This document shows positions 1-8,710 of a DNA stretch of 64,000 nucleotides, in pieces. Both the position numbers and the translations under genes were made by a program. The stretch's first letter is position 1, and each line of letters opens with the position of its first letter. Origin of the DNA: Streptomyces prunicolor NBRC 13075. GTDB lineage: Bacteria; Actinomycetota; Actinomycetes; Streptomycetales; Streptomycetaceae. Location of the stretch: assembly GCF_000367365.1 (NCBI RefSeq), contig NZ_BARF01000050.1, positions 170,115-234,114 on the forward strand. Direction: 5' to 3'. The notes beneath the pieces were generated by a model, which searched no databases, was not told the origin of the DNA, and saw only the letters and a program-made list of their open reading frames with translations.

Positions 1-337
1 CCCTGATCCTTTCGAGCATCGGGAGCGGCAGCTCCGCGGGTTGCCGACAGGCGAGTTGCCCGGCGACGACGAGGTCGGAGATGAGCACCTTGGCCACTCC
101 GAGGGGTACGCCGACCCGGTGCGCCACCTCGGCGACGGTCGTCGGCTGTTCGCACACCGCGACGATGTGGCGCCGCTCGAACGTGAGCGACGGATCCGGC
201 ACGCCGACGGCGACGACCAGCGTCTCCAGCCGCAAGTCGGCCTGGAGAGGCTCGGACCGGCCGCCGGTGATGATGAACGGCCGGACGAACGTCGCGTCCT
301 CGTCAGGTTCTACGTCCCTGGGCTGTTCACCGTTCAC
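1..337 (-). CDS. cvnC: DUF742 protein of a conservon (CvnC), 3' end outside window
   Basis: This is the third gene of a conservon, the actinobacterial four-gene set of sensor kinase, roadblock protein, DUF742 protein and small GTPase. The reading frame begins with a GTG that overlaps the stop codon of the roadblock gene (GTGA), which argues for translational coupling. About 112 codons are visible. They include the DUF742 hallmarks FVRPFIITGG near the start, a winged-helix-like stretch (CEQPTTVAEVAHRVGVPLGV) and an ending LPMLERIR that usually lies a few residues from the C-terminus, so little is missing. DUF742 proteins are thought to associate with the kinase and GTPase at the membrane. The CvnD GTPase is expected just beyond the left edge. 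Confidence 0.88.
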   Translation of the reverse strand, partial: MNGEQPRDVEPDEDATFVRPFIITGGRSEPLQADLRLETLVVAVGVPDPSLTFERRHIVAVCEQPTTVAEVAHRVGVPLGVAKVLISDLVVAGQLACRQPAELPLPMLERIR

Positions 338-762
338 CGTGGCAACGCCTGCCGCAGATCGGCGATGAGCGTCGGGGTGAGCAGATCACCCGCCCGCTCC
401 GCGAGCACCGCCATCTCGTAGCCGACGAGGCCCAGTTCACCGCTGCTGTCGGCGAGGACGCCGAGACAGCTGCCGTCCCGGATCGCCGAGACGAGCAGGA
501 AGCCCCGGCCCATCTCGATCATGATGAGCTTGACCCCGTCGAAGCTGTACCGCTTGGACGCGCTGCGCGCCAGGCTGCTCAATCCCGAGACGATCGCGGC
601 GAGATGGTCGGCCTCGGTGCGGCCGAGCCCGTCCGACACGGCGATCAGCAGCCCGTCGGAGGAGACGGCGACCGCGTCGCGTACGCCGTCGGTGCTCTTG
701 ACGAAGTTGGCGAGCAGCCAGTTGAAGGTCCGCGAGTCGTGCGGGGTGTCGACGGTGGTCAC
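334..762 (-). CDS. cvnB: Roadblock/LC7 domain protein (CvnB)
   Basis: A 142-residue roadblock/LC7 protein, the second conservon component. Family members dimerise and are believed to act as accessory or GTPase-activating-like partners of the cognate CvnD small GTPase. The sequence shows the usual opening (NWLLANFVKSTDGVRDAVAVSSDGL), then LGRTEADHLAAIVSGLSSLARS, and a core strand rich in hydrophobics (LIMIEMGRGFLLVSAI). It starts at a GTG overlapping the stop of the kinase gene (GTGA), and its own stop overlaps the DUF742 gene, so the three are one operon. Length and motifs are normal for the family. Confidence 0.93.
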   Translation of the reverse strand: MTTVDTPHDSRTFNWLLANFVKSTDGVRDAVAVSSDGLLIAVSDGLGRTEADHLAAIVSGLSSLARSASKRYSFDGVKLIMIEMGRGFLLVSAIRDGSCLGVLADSSGELGLVGYEMAVLAERAGDLLTPTLIADLRQALPR

Positions 763-3023
763 TTGGCATCACCCTCGCTGTGTCCGGCGGACTTCTTGGC
801 CCGCTCCTTCTCCTTCTCCACGCTGATGCCGCCGCGCATGTGCGCGCTGCGCAGGATGGAGAGCATTCCGGAGACTTCCTCGGGGCTGCGGTCAGTGGTC
901 GGTCCGGTGGGCGCCGGGCGGCTGGGCCGGTCCGTCTCGGTGACGGCCTCCGAGATCGCGCTGCGCTGGGGCCGCTTGACGAGTCCGTTGCGGGTACGGG
1001 AGGCGGAGGTGCCGCCCTTGGCGCCGGAGGCCTTGTTCTCGACGGGCTTCGACCCGGCCGTGACGGTCACCGGCTCCACGGCGTCCTCCTCGTTGCGCGG
1101 CGCCGGCAGCACCGGCTTGTCCGCGGCCTTGCCCTGTGGGGCCTCCGTCAACAGCCCCGCGGGGATCAGCACCCGGGCGACCACACCGGCCGCCGGTGCC
1201 TCGCCGAGCCGTACCTCGATGCCGCACTTGCGGGCGAGCGCGCCGACCACGAAGTGGCCCAGGAAACGGGTGGGTTCGGCCATGAAGCTGGCGGTGCCGG
1301 AGAGCCGTACGTTGGCCTCGGCGAGGGCCTGGTTGTCCATGCCGAAGCCGTGGTCGACGATCGCGACGAGATAGCCGGCGCTGGTGCGCCGCCCCTCGAT
1401 CTCCACATCGGAGTCCGGCGGCGAGAAGCTCAGCGCGTTCTCCACCAACTCGGCGAGCAGATGGGCGATTTCGACCACGACGGAGCCGGTGACGAACGCG
1501 GGCTCGATCCGGCGCAGGGTGACCCGGCGGTACTCCTCGACCTCGGACAGCGCGGCGCGCAGCACGTCGTTGACGGCCAGCGGCGTGGACCAGGGGCGGG
1601 GGCTGGACTCTCCGGCGAGCACGAGGAGGCTTTCGGCGTTGCGGCGCATACGGGTGGCCAGGTGGTCGAGTTCGAAGAGGTTGGCGAGGGTCGCGGGGTC
1701 GGCGTCCTCGTGCTCCAGCTTGTTGATGAAGCTGATCTGACGGCGTACCAGGTTCTGGTTGCGACGCCCCAGGCTCACCAGCGAGTCGGTGGCGTTGCGC
1801 CGCAACACGGCCTGTTCGGTGGCGAGTTCGAAGGCGGACCGCTGCACCCGGTCGAACGCGTCGGCCACCTCCCGCACTTCGGCCCCGGCCCGGTCGGCGA
1901 CGACCAGCGGAGCGGGCGGCTGCGGCGCCGCCCCGGACGACCCGTCCTGTACGGCGGCCACGGCCTGCGGCAGCCGGCTGCCGGCCACCTCCCGTGCCTG
2001 CCGGGCGAGTTCGACGAGCGGCGAGGAGACGGACCGTACGCAGTCGAGGGCCAGCGCGCCGAGCGCGACGACCGTGGCGAGGGCGAGCAGCAGGAACAGC
2101 AGCAGGTCGCGCTGGGCCGAACTCTCCAACTGGGCGGCGCGGTTCTCGACATCGGTGCCGAGGGTGATCTGGACGTTCCGCATCCCGTTGATGGTGGAGG
2201 TCATCGAGTCCCACCAGGCCATGGGCGGGATCGCGCTCGACTTCAGCTTCCCGGTGCCGTGCACCGCCTTGCTCTCGTACGCCAGCGCGCGCTCGGCGTC
2301 GGGCGTGGTCAGGGCGGTGTTCAGGCGCCGTTCCTGCACGGCGGTGGCCGAGCGCGGGAAGACGTCGAGGGCGGCGAGCCGTCCGGCGCGGATTTCCATG
2401 AACCGGCTGTAGTCGTCGCCGCGGAACTTCCCGGCACGTACCGAGCCGAGCACGATGGCGCGCTCCTCGCCGGTGAACTCCTTGGCGTTGCCGAGGACTT
2501 GGAGCGCCTGGTAGGCGTCGCGCAGCTTGCCGTCGTGGACGTCTTCGAGGCCGAGGTCGAGCCGGTCGAGGACGGTGATGGTGTTGGTGAAGTAGTCGAA
2601 GGTGTCCTTCACCACGCCGCTGCCGTCGTCGGCGTCCTTGCGGATCCCGGCGAGCCCGTCGAGCCGGCCGAGGGACTCGCGCACGGAACCGGCGGCGGAG
2701 TCCTCACGCCCCTTCAGGGCCACGTCCAGTTGCTCGCGCGCGGCGTCGGTCGCCTTGCGCTGCGTGGGCAGCTTGGCGCTGAACTGCCGTACGCCACCGA
2801 CGTATCCGGTGGTGAGTCCGCGCTCCTTCTGCAGTTCGTGGACGAGTCCCTGGAGGGTGATTTCCAGGCGGGCGTTGTCGGCGGTCGCGGAGGCGTTGCG
2901 ATAGGCGGAGATCTGGTCGGCGGCCGCGATACCGAGCAGGGCGAGCAGGACCGCGAGGGCGAGGATCAGAATCCTCAGCAGCCTGGTGCGGATGCTCGTG
3001 GTCGCTTTTGTTGTGACGTCCAC
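759..3023 (-). CDS. cvnA: Nitrate/nitrite-sensor-type histidine kinase of conservon (CvnA)
   Basis: A 754-residue membrane sensor kinase, first gene of the conservon. There is an N-terminal membrane segment (about 14-35), a large extracytoplasmic domain of the NIT type (about 45-300), a second membrane segment (about 306-326) and a HAMP-like linker. The histidine-kinase-type ATPase follows, with an N box near 525 (LVENALSFSPP) and a G1 box near 557 (DHGFGMDN). The last 130 residues are low complexity and probably disordered. CvnA kinases lack a dedicated response regulator and are thought to signal through the roadblock protein and GTPase, resembling a G-protein-coupled receptor complex. The start is GTG, preceded by a weak AAGGCA site. 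Confidence 0.93.
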   Translation of the reverse strand: MDVTTKATTSIRTRLLRILILALAVLLALLGIAAADQISAYRNASATADNARLEITLQGLVHELQKERGLTTGYVGGVRQFSAKLPTQRKATDAAREQLDVALKGREDSAAGSVRESLGRLDGLAGIRKDADDGSGVVKDTFDYFTNTITVLDRLDLGLEDVHDGKLRDAYQALQVLGNAKEFTGEERAIVLGSVRAGKFRGDDYSRFMEIRAGRLAALDVFPRSATAVQERRLNTALTTPDAERALAYESKAVHGTGKLKSSAIPPMAWWDSMTSTINGMRNVQITLGTDVENRAAQLESSAQRDLLLFLLLALATVVALGALALDCVRSVSSPLVELARQAREVAGSRLPQAVAAVQDGSSGAAPQPPAPLVVADRAGAEVREVADAFDRVQRSAFELATEQAVLRRNATDSLVSLGRRNQNLVRRQISFINKLEHEDADPATLANLFELDHLATRMRRNAESLLVLAGESSPRPWSTPLAVNDVLRAALSEVEEYRRVTLRRIEPAFVTGSVVVEIAHLLAELVENALSFSPPDSDVEIEGRRTSAGYLVAIVDHGFGMDNQALAEANVRLSGTASFMAEPTRFLGHFVVGALARKCGIEVRLGEAPAAGVVARVLIPAGLLTEAPQGKAADKPVLPAPRNEEDAVEPVTVTAGSKPVENKASGAKGGTSASRTRNGLVKRPQRSAISEAVTETDRPSRPAPTGPTTDRSPEEVSGMLSILRSAHMRGGISVEKEKERAKKSAGHSEGDAK

Positions 3024-3274
3024 TGAAGTGCCTTAAGTGGGTGGCGAGTTGATCGGGTTCGAGCAAGCTCGATCGGGGATCGAACCCGGGGCAGAAATGG
3101 TTCTGCTCCCGCCCAACGACACGCACGGCACACCGGTCACCGGATCATGTTTTTGTTTTACCACCCTGAAACAGGGACGGCCCGACCTCGCAGGTCATCC
3201 AAGATCCCCAAGTGCCGCGTATACAACGGCGATGACGACCCGTCACGGTCAACAGATCACGGCGCCTGGCATAT

Positions 3275-4504
3275 TCAGCAGTCGCAGCACGACAGACATT
3301 CACAACATTCGCAGCATTCGCACGCGTCGCAGCACGAGCAATCACAGCTGGAGCAGCACCCCTCGCGCCGCCGCCCCGACCACGGCCCCTCGAACTCGTC
3401 GGCGCAGCACACCTTGCAGGTGCAGCACAGCCCGAGGGCTACGGCGCACCCGGCCCAGAACCCGCGCCTGTCGGGCCGCGGGGGCTCACCGCCGTAGGGA
3501 TTGCCGTCGTGCCGCGGATCGCCCGGCAGATACGGAGTCTGCGGCGGTCCGAAGGCACCCTGCGACTCCGGCACACGCCCATGCCCGACCCCCGTGCCAT
3601 GCCCGACCCCCGTGCCGTGCCCGACCCCGGTGCCGTGCCCGCACGACTGTGTCCCGAAGGCCCGGTCCACCGAGCGCCCCAGTTCGTGCGCGAGGAGCAG
3701 GTGCGCCAGCTTGCCGTCGGTGAAGGACGTCTCCCGCAGCGCGAGCCGTATCCCGTGCAGCGCGTCGTCGGCGAGCCGCCGGGCCTCGGCGAGCGGGGTG
3801 CCGGTCGCGGTGAGGGGATTCCAGGCACCGGCCGTCGCATCCGCCTCCCTGTCCTCCACGGCGTCCAGGAGATGCGCGAGCCGCCCGAAGAGGCGTCCGG
3901 CCTCGGCGAGCGGTACGGCGTTGCCGGGCCGTCCGGCCAGGATCGCGGTGTGCGCGAAGGCGGCGGCGGTGGCGGTCTCGGTCGGTTCGGTGACGGTGAG
4001 GATCGGGGTACCGGGCCCGGCGAGCGTCTCGATGCCGAGTTGCCGGTCCACGGCGTCGACGAGGACACCGGCGTCGAACCCGACGGCGGAGCCGGTACGC
4101 GCCCCGGCCCGCCCCCAGCTCCCGGCGACCCGCCGCGCGGCCAGCGCCACCGGCCTACGGGCCAGCAGCCCGTCCCGGTCGGCGACATGGTCACGCACCT
4201 TGGCGGAGGCGAGCACCAGCGATACGGCTGCCGCGAGCCGCGCCCCCTCGCCCTGCGCGACGGACGCGGTCCGCATCCCGCGCAGGGGGCAGGGCCCGGC
4301 CGTACGACGCCATCCGCCGCCCGCACGCTCGACCTGAGCCTCCGTCAGGACCGAGAGGAGCAGACCGTCGTAGTTCGTGACAATCCTCGCGAACTGCCCG
4401 TGGTCCCCGCGCAGCGCGAGACACAGCCCGCACAAATGCGCCATCCACTGGGACTTGAGGTTCTCACCGAGCCGATGACTACAAGGCCGGACCATTCCGA
4501 ACAC
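3275..4504 (-). CDS. DUF5685 family protein with cysteine-rich C-terminal tail
   Basis: About 409 residues. I chose the GTG at 4504 because it follows a GGGGG ribosome-binding site and gives the N-terminus VFGMVRPCSHRLGE, which fits the DUF5685 opening; longer upstream starts add unconserved residues. The body is mostly alpha-helical and has conserved CGLCLALRGDHG and NYDGLLLSVL blocks. Near residue 310 there is a sixfold-spaced HGTGVG repeat. The last 60 residues contain 21 cysteines, largely CC, CxC and CxCC clusters, after a short hydrophobic stretch (GFWAGCAVALGLCC). The function of the family is unknown; the tail suggests metal binding or lipid or disulphide anchoring, which is inference. 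Confidence 0.8.
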   Translation of the reverse strand: MFGMVRPCSHRLGENLKSQWMAHLCGLCLALRGDHGQFARIVTNYDGLLLSVLTEAQVERAGGGWRRTAGPCPLRGMRTASVAQGEGARLAAAVSLVLASAKVRDHVADRDGLLARRPVALAARRVAGSWGRAGARTGSAVGFDAGVLVDAVDRQLGIETLAGPGTPILTVTEPTETATAAAFAHTAILAGRPGNAVPLAEAGRLFGRLAHLLDAVEDREADATAGAWNPLTATGTPLAEARRLADDALHGIRLALRETSFTDGKLAHLLLAHELGRSVDRAFGTQSCGHGTGVGHGTGVGHGTGVGHGRVPESQGAFGPPQTPYLPGDPRHDGNPYGGEPPRPDRRGFWAGCAVALGLCCTCKVCCADEFEGPWSGRRREGCCSSCDCSCCDACECCECCECLSCCDC

Positions 4505-4837
4505 GACAACCCCCCGTGGCGTGAACGACATCTGACTGGGCATCTGGAGATCGACAGGGCAGCTGACCGGGCGTTGAGCAGCCGCATCGCATCGACCACC
4601 CCGTTCACCCGTACGCACCAGCCATCACCCGGACGCCGTGAAGAATCATATTTCACTCTCAGTCAGCAGCCCTGTCCAGCAACACCCTTGATACACAGGG
4701 GCTCTCGACGTATTGGCTGTGCACCAGTAGCGTCACAAACCCCCCGCGCGGCGTCTATCCACTTGGCGCGCGATCCGCATCATGGATGACCATAGGGATG
4801 TGGAAAGCAAGTAAGACCGCTGTGAGAGGAGGCGTCC
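4505..4837. other. Divergent intergenic region between the DUF5685 gene and sflA
   Basis: Some 330 bases separate the divergent starts and must carry both promoters. No convincing open frame, RNA gene or long inverted repeat is visible. Just before sflA the sequence ends in a strong GAGAGGAGG ribosome-binding site. AT-richer patches around 4638-4690 and 4780-4815 are the likeliest promoter positions, but I cannot assign -10 and -35 boxes with confidence. Confidence 0.5.
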
Positions 4838-5278
4838 ATGGGATCGGTACGCAAGGCGAGTGCCTGGCTTGGGCTCGTTGACGACAACGATGACGAGCGT
4901 TATTACGACGACGACTACTCCGAAGGGACCGAGCAGCCCGGGGATGCCTGGGTCACGGATCCGCGGGTGAAGGTGGCCGAGGACGTCGCCGAGGTGAAGG
5001 GCCGACGGATCGGCACGGTCACCCCGGACAGCTTCCGCGACGCCCGCGCCATCGGTGAGCTCTTCCGGGAAGGGGTTCCGGTGATCGTGAACCTCACGGC
5101 GATGGAGGCGACCGACGCCAAGCGCGTGGTCGACTTCGCCGCCGGTCTCACCTTCGGCCTGCGCGGCACGATCGAGCGGGTCGCGAACCGAGTCTTCCTG
5201 CTGACCCCCGCCAACACGGAGATCGTCAGCGGCGACCCCGCCGTGCGCCGTGAGGACGGTTTCTTCAACCAGAGCTGA
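4838..5278 (+). CDS. sflA: SepF-like protein SflA
   Basis: A 146-residue SepF-family protein (DUF552). SepF proteins polymerise and tether FtsZ to the membrane during septation; Streptomyces carry a main SepF plus the SepF-like paralogues SflA and SflB, which modulate septation and tip growth. The N-terminus (MGSVRKASAWLGLVDDND) is an amphipathic membrane-targeting helix followed by an acidic linker. The folded domain runs from about 60 to 140, with PVIVNLTAME, DAKRVVDFAAGL and RVANRVFLLTP. It lies beside an acyl-CoA dehydrogenase rather than in the dcw cluster, which is why I call it SflA and not SepF. The start follows a near-perfect AGGAGG site. Confidence 0.85.
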   Translation: MGSVRKASAWLGLVDDNDDERYYDDDYSEGTEQPGDAWVTDPRVKVAEDVAEVKGRRIGTVTPDSFRDARAIGELFREGVPVIVNLTAMEATDAKRVVDFAAGLTFGLRGTIERVANRVFLLTPANTEIVSGDPAVRREDGFFNQS

Positions 5279-5304
5279 GGCAGGGCCGCTTACCGGCCCT
5301 GCCT
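5278..5304. terminator. Hairpin between convergent sflA and acyl-CoA dehydrogenase
   Basis: A perfect 11-bp inverted repeat (AGGCAGGGCCG / CGGCCCTGCCT) with a 5-base loop begins at the last base of the sflA stop codon. Its position between two converging genes suggests a bidirectional terminator. Confidence 0.75.
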
Positions 5305-5348
5305 CCCGCAGGGTTGAACAGGGCTTCGAGACTTCCTGTCGGTACTTC

Positions 5349-6539
5349 CTACCGGAAGGCGTCGAGTCCGGTGAGCGCCTTGCCCAGCACGAGCTGGTGC
5401 ATCTCGACGGTGCCCTCGTACGTGAGCACCGACTCCAGATTCGTCGCGTGCCGCATCACGGGGTACTCCAGTGAGATCCCGTTGGCACCGAGGATCGTCC
5501 GTGCCGTACGACAGATCTCGATGGCCTCTCGTACGTTGTTCAGCTTGCCGAAGCTGACCTGCTCGGGACGCAGGCACCCGGCGTCCATGCGCCGCCCCAG
5601 ATGGTGGGCGAGCAGAATCCCCTTGTGCAGTTCGACCGCCATGTCGGCGAGCTTGGCCTGGGTGAGCTGGAAGCCGCCGATGGGCCGCCCGAACTGCTCC
5701 CGGGTCTTCGCGTACGCGAGCGCGGACTCGAAGGAAGCGCGCGCCGCGCCCATCGCACCCCACACGATTCCGTAACGAGCGTGCGACAAACAGCCGAGCG
5801 GCCCCTTCAGTCCCACGACTTCCGGCAACACCGCGTCAGCGGGCAACCGCACGTCGTCGAGGACGAGTTCGCTGGTGACGGATGCGCGGAGTGACCATTT
5901 GTGCTTGATCTCCGGAGCGGAGAATCCATCGCTGTCGGTGGGTACGACGAAGCCGCGAATCCCGTCATCGGTCTGCGCCCACACGACGGCGACGCCGGCC
6001 ACGGACCCGTTGGTGATCCACATCTTCCGCCCGTTGAGGACCCAGTCGCCGCCGTCGCGCTTGGCGTAGGTGCGCATGGCGCCGGGGTCGGAACCGTGGT
6101 CGGGTTCGGTGAGCCCGAAGCACCCGATGACGTCACCGGAGGCCATACGCGGCAACCACGCCTGCTTCTGCTCCTCGCTCCCGAAGCGATGAATGGCATA
6201 CATCGCGAGGGACCCCTGCACCGACACGAGCGACCGGATCCCGGAGTCGGCGGCCTCCAACTCCAGGCAGGCGAGCCCGTATTGGACGGCGGAGGCCCCG
6301 GCACACCCGTACCCGTCGAGCGACATCCCGAGCGCCCCGATGCCACCGAGTTCGCGGGCAAGCTCCCGGATCCCGGGCAACTCCCCCTTCTCGTACCACT
6401 CCGCGACGTACGGCAGCACCCGGTCGCCGGCCCACGTACGGACGGTGTCCCGGATCGCGAGGTCCTCGGGGTCGAGCAGATCGTCGATGCCGAGGGGGTC
6501 GGCGGGGTCGAAGGGGGGCAACTTCGGGGACGCAGCCAT
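5349..6539 (-). CDS. Acyl-CoA dehydrogenase, glutaryl-CoA dehydrogenase-like
   Basis: A 396-residue flavoprotein of the acyl-CoA dehydrogenase family, oxidising an acyl-CoA thioester at the alpha-beta position with FAD. The family features are in order: an N-terminal helical domain, the FAD/substrate signature CFGLTEPDHGSDPGAM, WVLNGRKMWITNG, and the C-terminal YEGTVEMHQLVLG, where the glutamate is the predicted catalytic base. The YEGT motif and the LGKALTGLDAF ending resemble glutaryl-CoA dehydrogenases more than short-chain enzymes, so a role in lysine/tryptophan or dicarboxylate breakdown is possible. The ATG at 6539 follows GGAGG; a longer frame upstream is non-coding. A palindrome lies 21 bases upstream of the start and probably controls it. 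Confidence 0.88.
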   Translation of the reverse strand: MAASPKLPPFDPADPLGIDDLLDPEDLAIRDTVRTWAGDRVLPYVAEWYEKGELPGIRELARELGGIGALGMSLDGYGCAGASAVQYGLACLELEAADSGIRSLVSVQGSLAMYAIHRFGSEEQKQAWLPRMASGDVIGCFGLTEPDHGSDPGAMRTYAKRDGGDWVLNGRKMWITNGSVAGVAVVWAQTDDGIRGFVVPTDSDGFSAPEIKHKWSLRASVTSELVLDDVRLPADAVLPEVVGLKGPLGCLSHARYGIVWGAMGAARASFESALAYAKTREQFGRPIGGFQLTQAKLADMAVELHKGILLAHHLGRRMDAGCLRPEQVSFGKLNNVREAIEICRTARTILGANGISLEYPVMRHATNLESVLTYEGTVEMHQLVLGKALTGLDAFR

Positions 6540-6842
6540 GACAGAGCCTCCGGCACTAAAACTATCACCGCTAGTTACGACAACGGGCTCGACGTTACGA
6601 CGACGGGTCGAGCGCGTCCAGCACAGCCACAAACCTCTCCCACCCGCCCACTCGTTTACCGGCATGTCAGGGGGAACCGTCTCCGGCGGGGGCGGAGCAC
6701 CGCGGGCGACCGCGCCCACGATCACCGCCACGTCCGAGCATCCGGGGCCCGCAGCCGCCAACGGCGAAGCACCCCCCACAAGACACGTCCACCCCTCAAT
6801 TGCCCGTAAACGGGTGGTGCGTGGGTGGGAGAGCGTCTTTGG
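6540..6842. other. Intergenic region upstream of the acyl-CoA dehydrogenase gene
   Basis: No gene is visible in these 300 bases. The left end holds the ribosome-binding site and the 6560-6576 palindrome. Around 6805-6816 there is a small hairpin (CCCGT-AA-ACGGG) inside GGGTGG/CCACCC flanks, just downstream of the MFS gene stop, which could act as its terminator. The rest is proline-codon-like C-rich sequence without recognisable structure. Confidence 0.5.
6560..6576. promoter_or_regulatory. Palindromic operator candidate for the acyl-CoA dehydrogenase
   Basis: The 17-bp sequence AACTATCACCGCTAGTT has perfect 5-bp arms (AACTA/TAGTT) with a 7-bp centre. It sits 21 bases before the ATG in otherwise GC-rich DNA. 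Its shape and place fit a TetR-type operator, as is common for fatty-acid and acyl-CoA genes; the regulator is not in this window. Confidence 0.45.
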
Positions 6843-8450
6843 TCAGGCTGAGATGCGGGACTCTGCTACTTCCCTGGGGGCAGGGACCCCCACCGCAGCC
6901 GCAGGCACCTCGCACTGCATGATCCGGGGCAACCGCAATGCCATCACCGCGCCCAGGAGCAGCAACCCCGCACTGACAAGCAACGTGACATGCAGCCCGT
7001 GCACGAAAGCGTGCCGAGCCGCGTCGCGCAGGGCCGCTCCACGCTCCCCGCCGAGACGCCCGGCGACGTCGTACGCCTCGCCCAGCGAATGCCCCGCCGA
7101 GGCCGACGCGGACGCCGGTACACCGGGAACGGACGACAACCCGGGCGCGTACGCCGCGTTCATCACGCTGCCGAGGAGCGCGATGCCGATACCCGCGCCG
7201 AGTTGGTACGAGGTCTCGCCTATCGCCGCCGCGCCACCCGCCTGGGCCGGCGGCGCCTCGCTCAGCATCGACTCGTACGCCCCGAAAAGCGTCATCTCCA
7301 GCCCGAACCCGAGCAACAGGAACCCGAAGAGCAGCAGCCCGGTGTTGTCCCGCTCGCCCATCGCGGTCAGCGTCAGCACCGAGAACGCGGTCAGGCAGAA
7401 CCCGAAGCACACCATCCGGCGCGGGCCGAACCGCCGGAGCATCCGCGCCCCGAACAACCCCGCCGCCATCGCCGCGAACGTCAGCGGCAGCAGCCGTAGA
7501 CCCGTCTGGAGGGGTGACAACCTCAGCACCAGTTGCAGGTACTGCGCCGCGATCAGCTCCAGGCCGACCAGTGCCAGCATCGCCAGCACGATGCAGCCCA
7601 CGGACGTGCTGAACGCCGGCCTGCGGAACATCTTCAGGTCCACCAGCGGATGCGTACGGCGCCGTTGCCGTCGTACGAAAAGAACCAGCAGCACCGCGCC
7701 CACGAGCAGCGGGGCCACGGTCCACCCGCTCTCCACGGGCTCCCCGCCACCGAGCCGCTTCACGCCGAAGACGACACCGAAGAGACCGCCCGCGGCCATG
7801 AGCGCGCCGACGACGTCCCACGGGCCGTTGCGATCGCCGCGGGACTCGGGGAGGAGGAGCCGGCCGATCGGGAGGCTGATCAGCATCAGGGGGATGTTGA
7901 CGAGGAAGACCGAGCCCCACCAGAAGTGTTCGAGGAGGAAGCCGCCGAGCAGCGGGCCCACCGCCGCGCCGACCGCGGCCACCGCGCTCCACACGCCGAT
8001 CGCCACCGCCCGCTCACGCCGGTCGGGGAAGACCTGGCGGAGGATCGAGAGCGTGGCCGGCATGATCATCGCGCCGCCGACGCCGAGCAGCGCCCGCGCG
8101 AGGATCAGGACCTGGGCGTCATGGGCGAGGGCCGCGAGGCCGGAGGCGACGCCGAAGAGGCCGTAGCCGAGAAGGAGAATCCGCCTGCGGCCCACTCTGT
8201 CGCCGAGGGTGCCGAAGAGGATGAGGAGCGAGGCGCAGACCAGCGGATAGACGTCGACGATCCAGAGCAGCTCTATCGCGCCGGGTTTGAGGTCCTCGGT
8301 GACGGCCGGCACCGCGACATGCAGCACGGTGGCGTCGAGCGCGACGAGCAGCAGGCTGACGCAGAGGACGACGAGGACGACCCAGCGGTTGGCACCGGCC
8401 CCGGCCGCCCGACGGCGCAGCGCTGCGGCGGCCGTGGTCGTCCCGGACAT
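6843..8450 (-). CDS. MFS drug efflux transporter, DHA2 (EmrB/QacA) family
   Basis: A 535-residue major facilitator with about 14 predicted membrane helices, the DHA2 arrangement. Motif A-like GTLGDRVGRRRILLLGYGLFG follows helix 2, and the helix-5 antiporter region reads WWGSVFLVNIPLMLISLPIGR. Such proteins export drugs or dyes by proton antiport. The ATG follows GGGAGG at a normal distance. No TetR or MarR regulator gene lies next to it, which is unusual for this class; a 14-bp near-palindrome in the upstream region (8631-8644) may be an operator. The substrate cannot be told from sequence. Confidence 0.92.
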   Translation of the reverse strand: MSGTTTAAAALRRRAAGAGANRWVVLVVLCVSLLLVALDATVLHVAVPAVTEDLKPGAIELLWIVDVYPLVCASLLILFGTLGDRVGRRRILLLGYGLFGVASGLAALAHDAQVLILARALLGVGGAMIMPATLSILRQVFPDRRERAVAIGVWSAVAAVGAAVGPLLGGFLLEHFWWGSVFLVNIPLMLISLPIGRLLLPESRGDRNGPWDVVGALMAAGGLFGVVFGVKRLGGGEPVESGWTVAPLLVGAVLLVLFVRRQRRRTHPLVDLKMFRRPAFSTSVGCIVLAMLALVGLELIAAQYLQLVLRLSPLQTGLRLLPLTFAAMAAGLFGARMLRRFGPRRMVCFGFCLTAFSVLTLTAMGERDNTGLLLFGFLLLGFGLEMTLFGAYESMLSEAPPAQAGGAAAIGETSYQLGAGIGIALLGSVMNAAYAPGLSSVPGVPASASASAGHSLGEAYDVAGRLGGERGAALRDAARHAFVHGLHVTLLVSAGLLLLGAVMALRLPRIMQCEVPAAAVGVPAPREVAESRISA

Positions 8451-8630
8451 GAACTACCTCCCAGATGTTCCCTCGCGTTCGGCGGGTTCACGGGGTGGGG
8501 ACTCCCTGTGACTGCGGCCGGAGAGGAGCGGTGTCTCCGACCCGCGCAACGAAGGCGAGTGAGCCGTCAGCGTACGCGAGTTCACGCCAATGCCACGTGG
8601 CGGACCTCTCACACTCTCCGGAGAACACGT

Positions 8631-8644
8631 GTGGCGTACACCAC
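8631..8644. promoter_or_regulatory. Near-palindrome between MFS gene and mannosyltransferase gene
   Basis: GTGGCGTACACCAC is a 14-bp sequence that matches its reverse complement except at one pair of positions (12 of 14 bases). It lies in the 260-base divergent spacer, 180 bases upstream of the MFS start and 67 bases before the mannosyltransferase start, so it could bind a regulator of either gene. No further evidence is available. Confidence 0.3.
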
Positions 8645-8710
8645 TCACCCTTCTGTGGACCACGCCCCCGCCGGGCCTGCCGGTTCCGCACCCCCTCGAT
8701 AATCGGGTCC

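Noticed and set aside
780..3026. 748-residue open frame on the plus strand opposite the CvnA gene
   Set aside because: It mirrors the kinase gene in the complementary phase, has no domain or ribosome-binding site and reflects the GC-rich third positions.
3145..3345. 66-residue minus-strand frame near the cvnA upstream region
   Set aside because: No ribosome-binding site, overlaps the end of the DUF5685 gene, and no coding signal.
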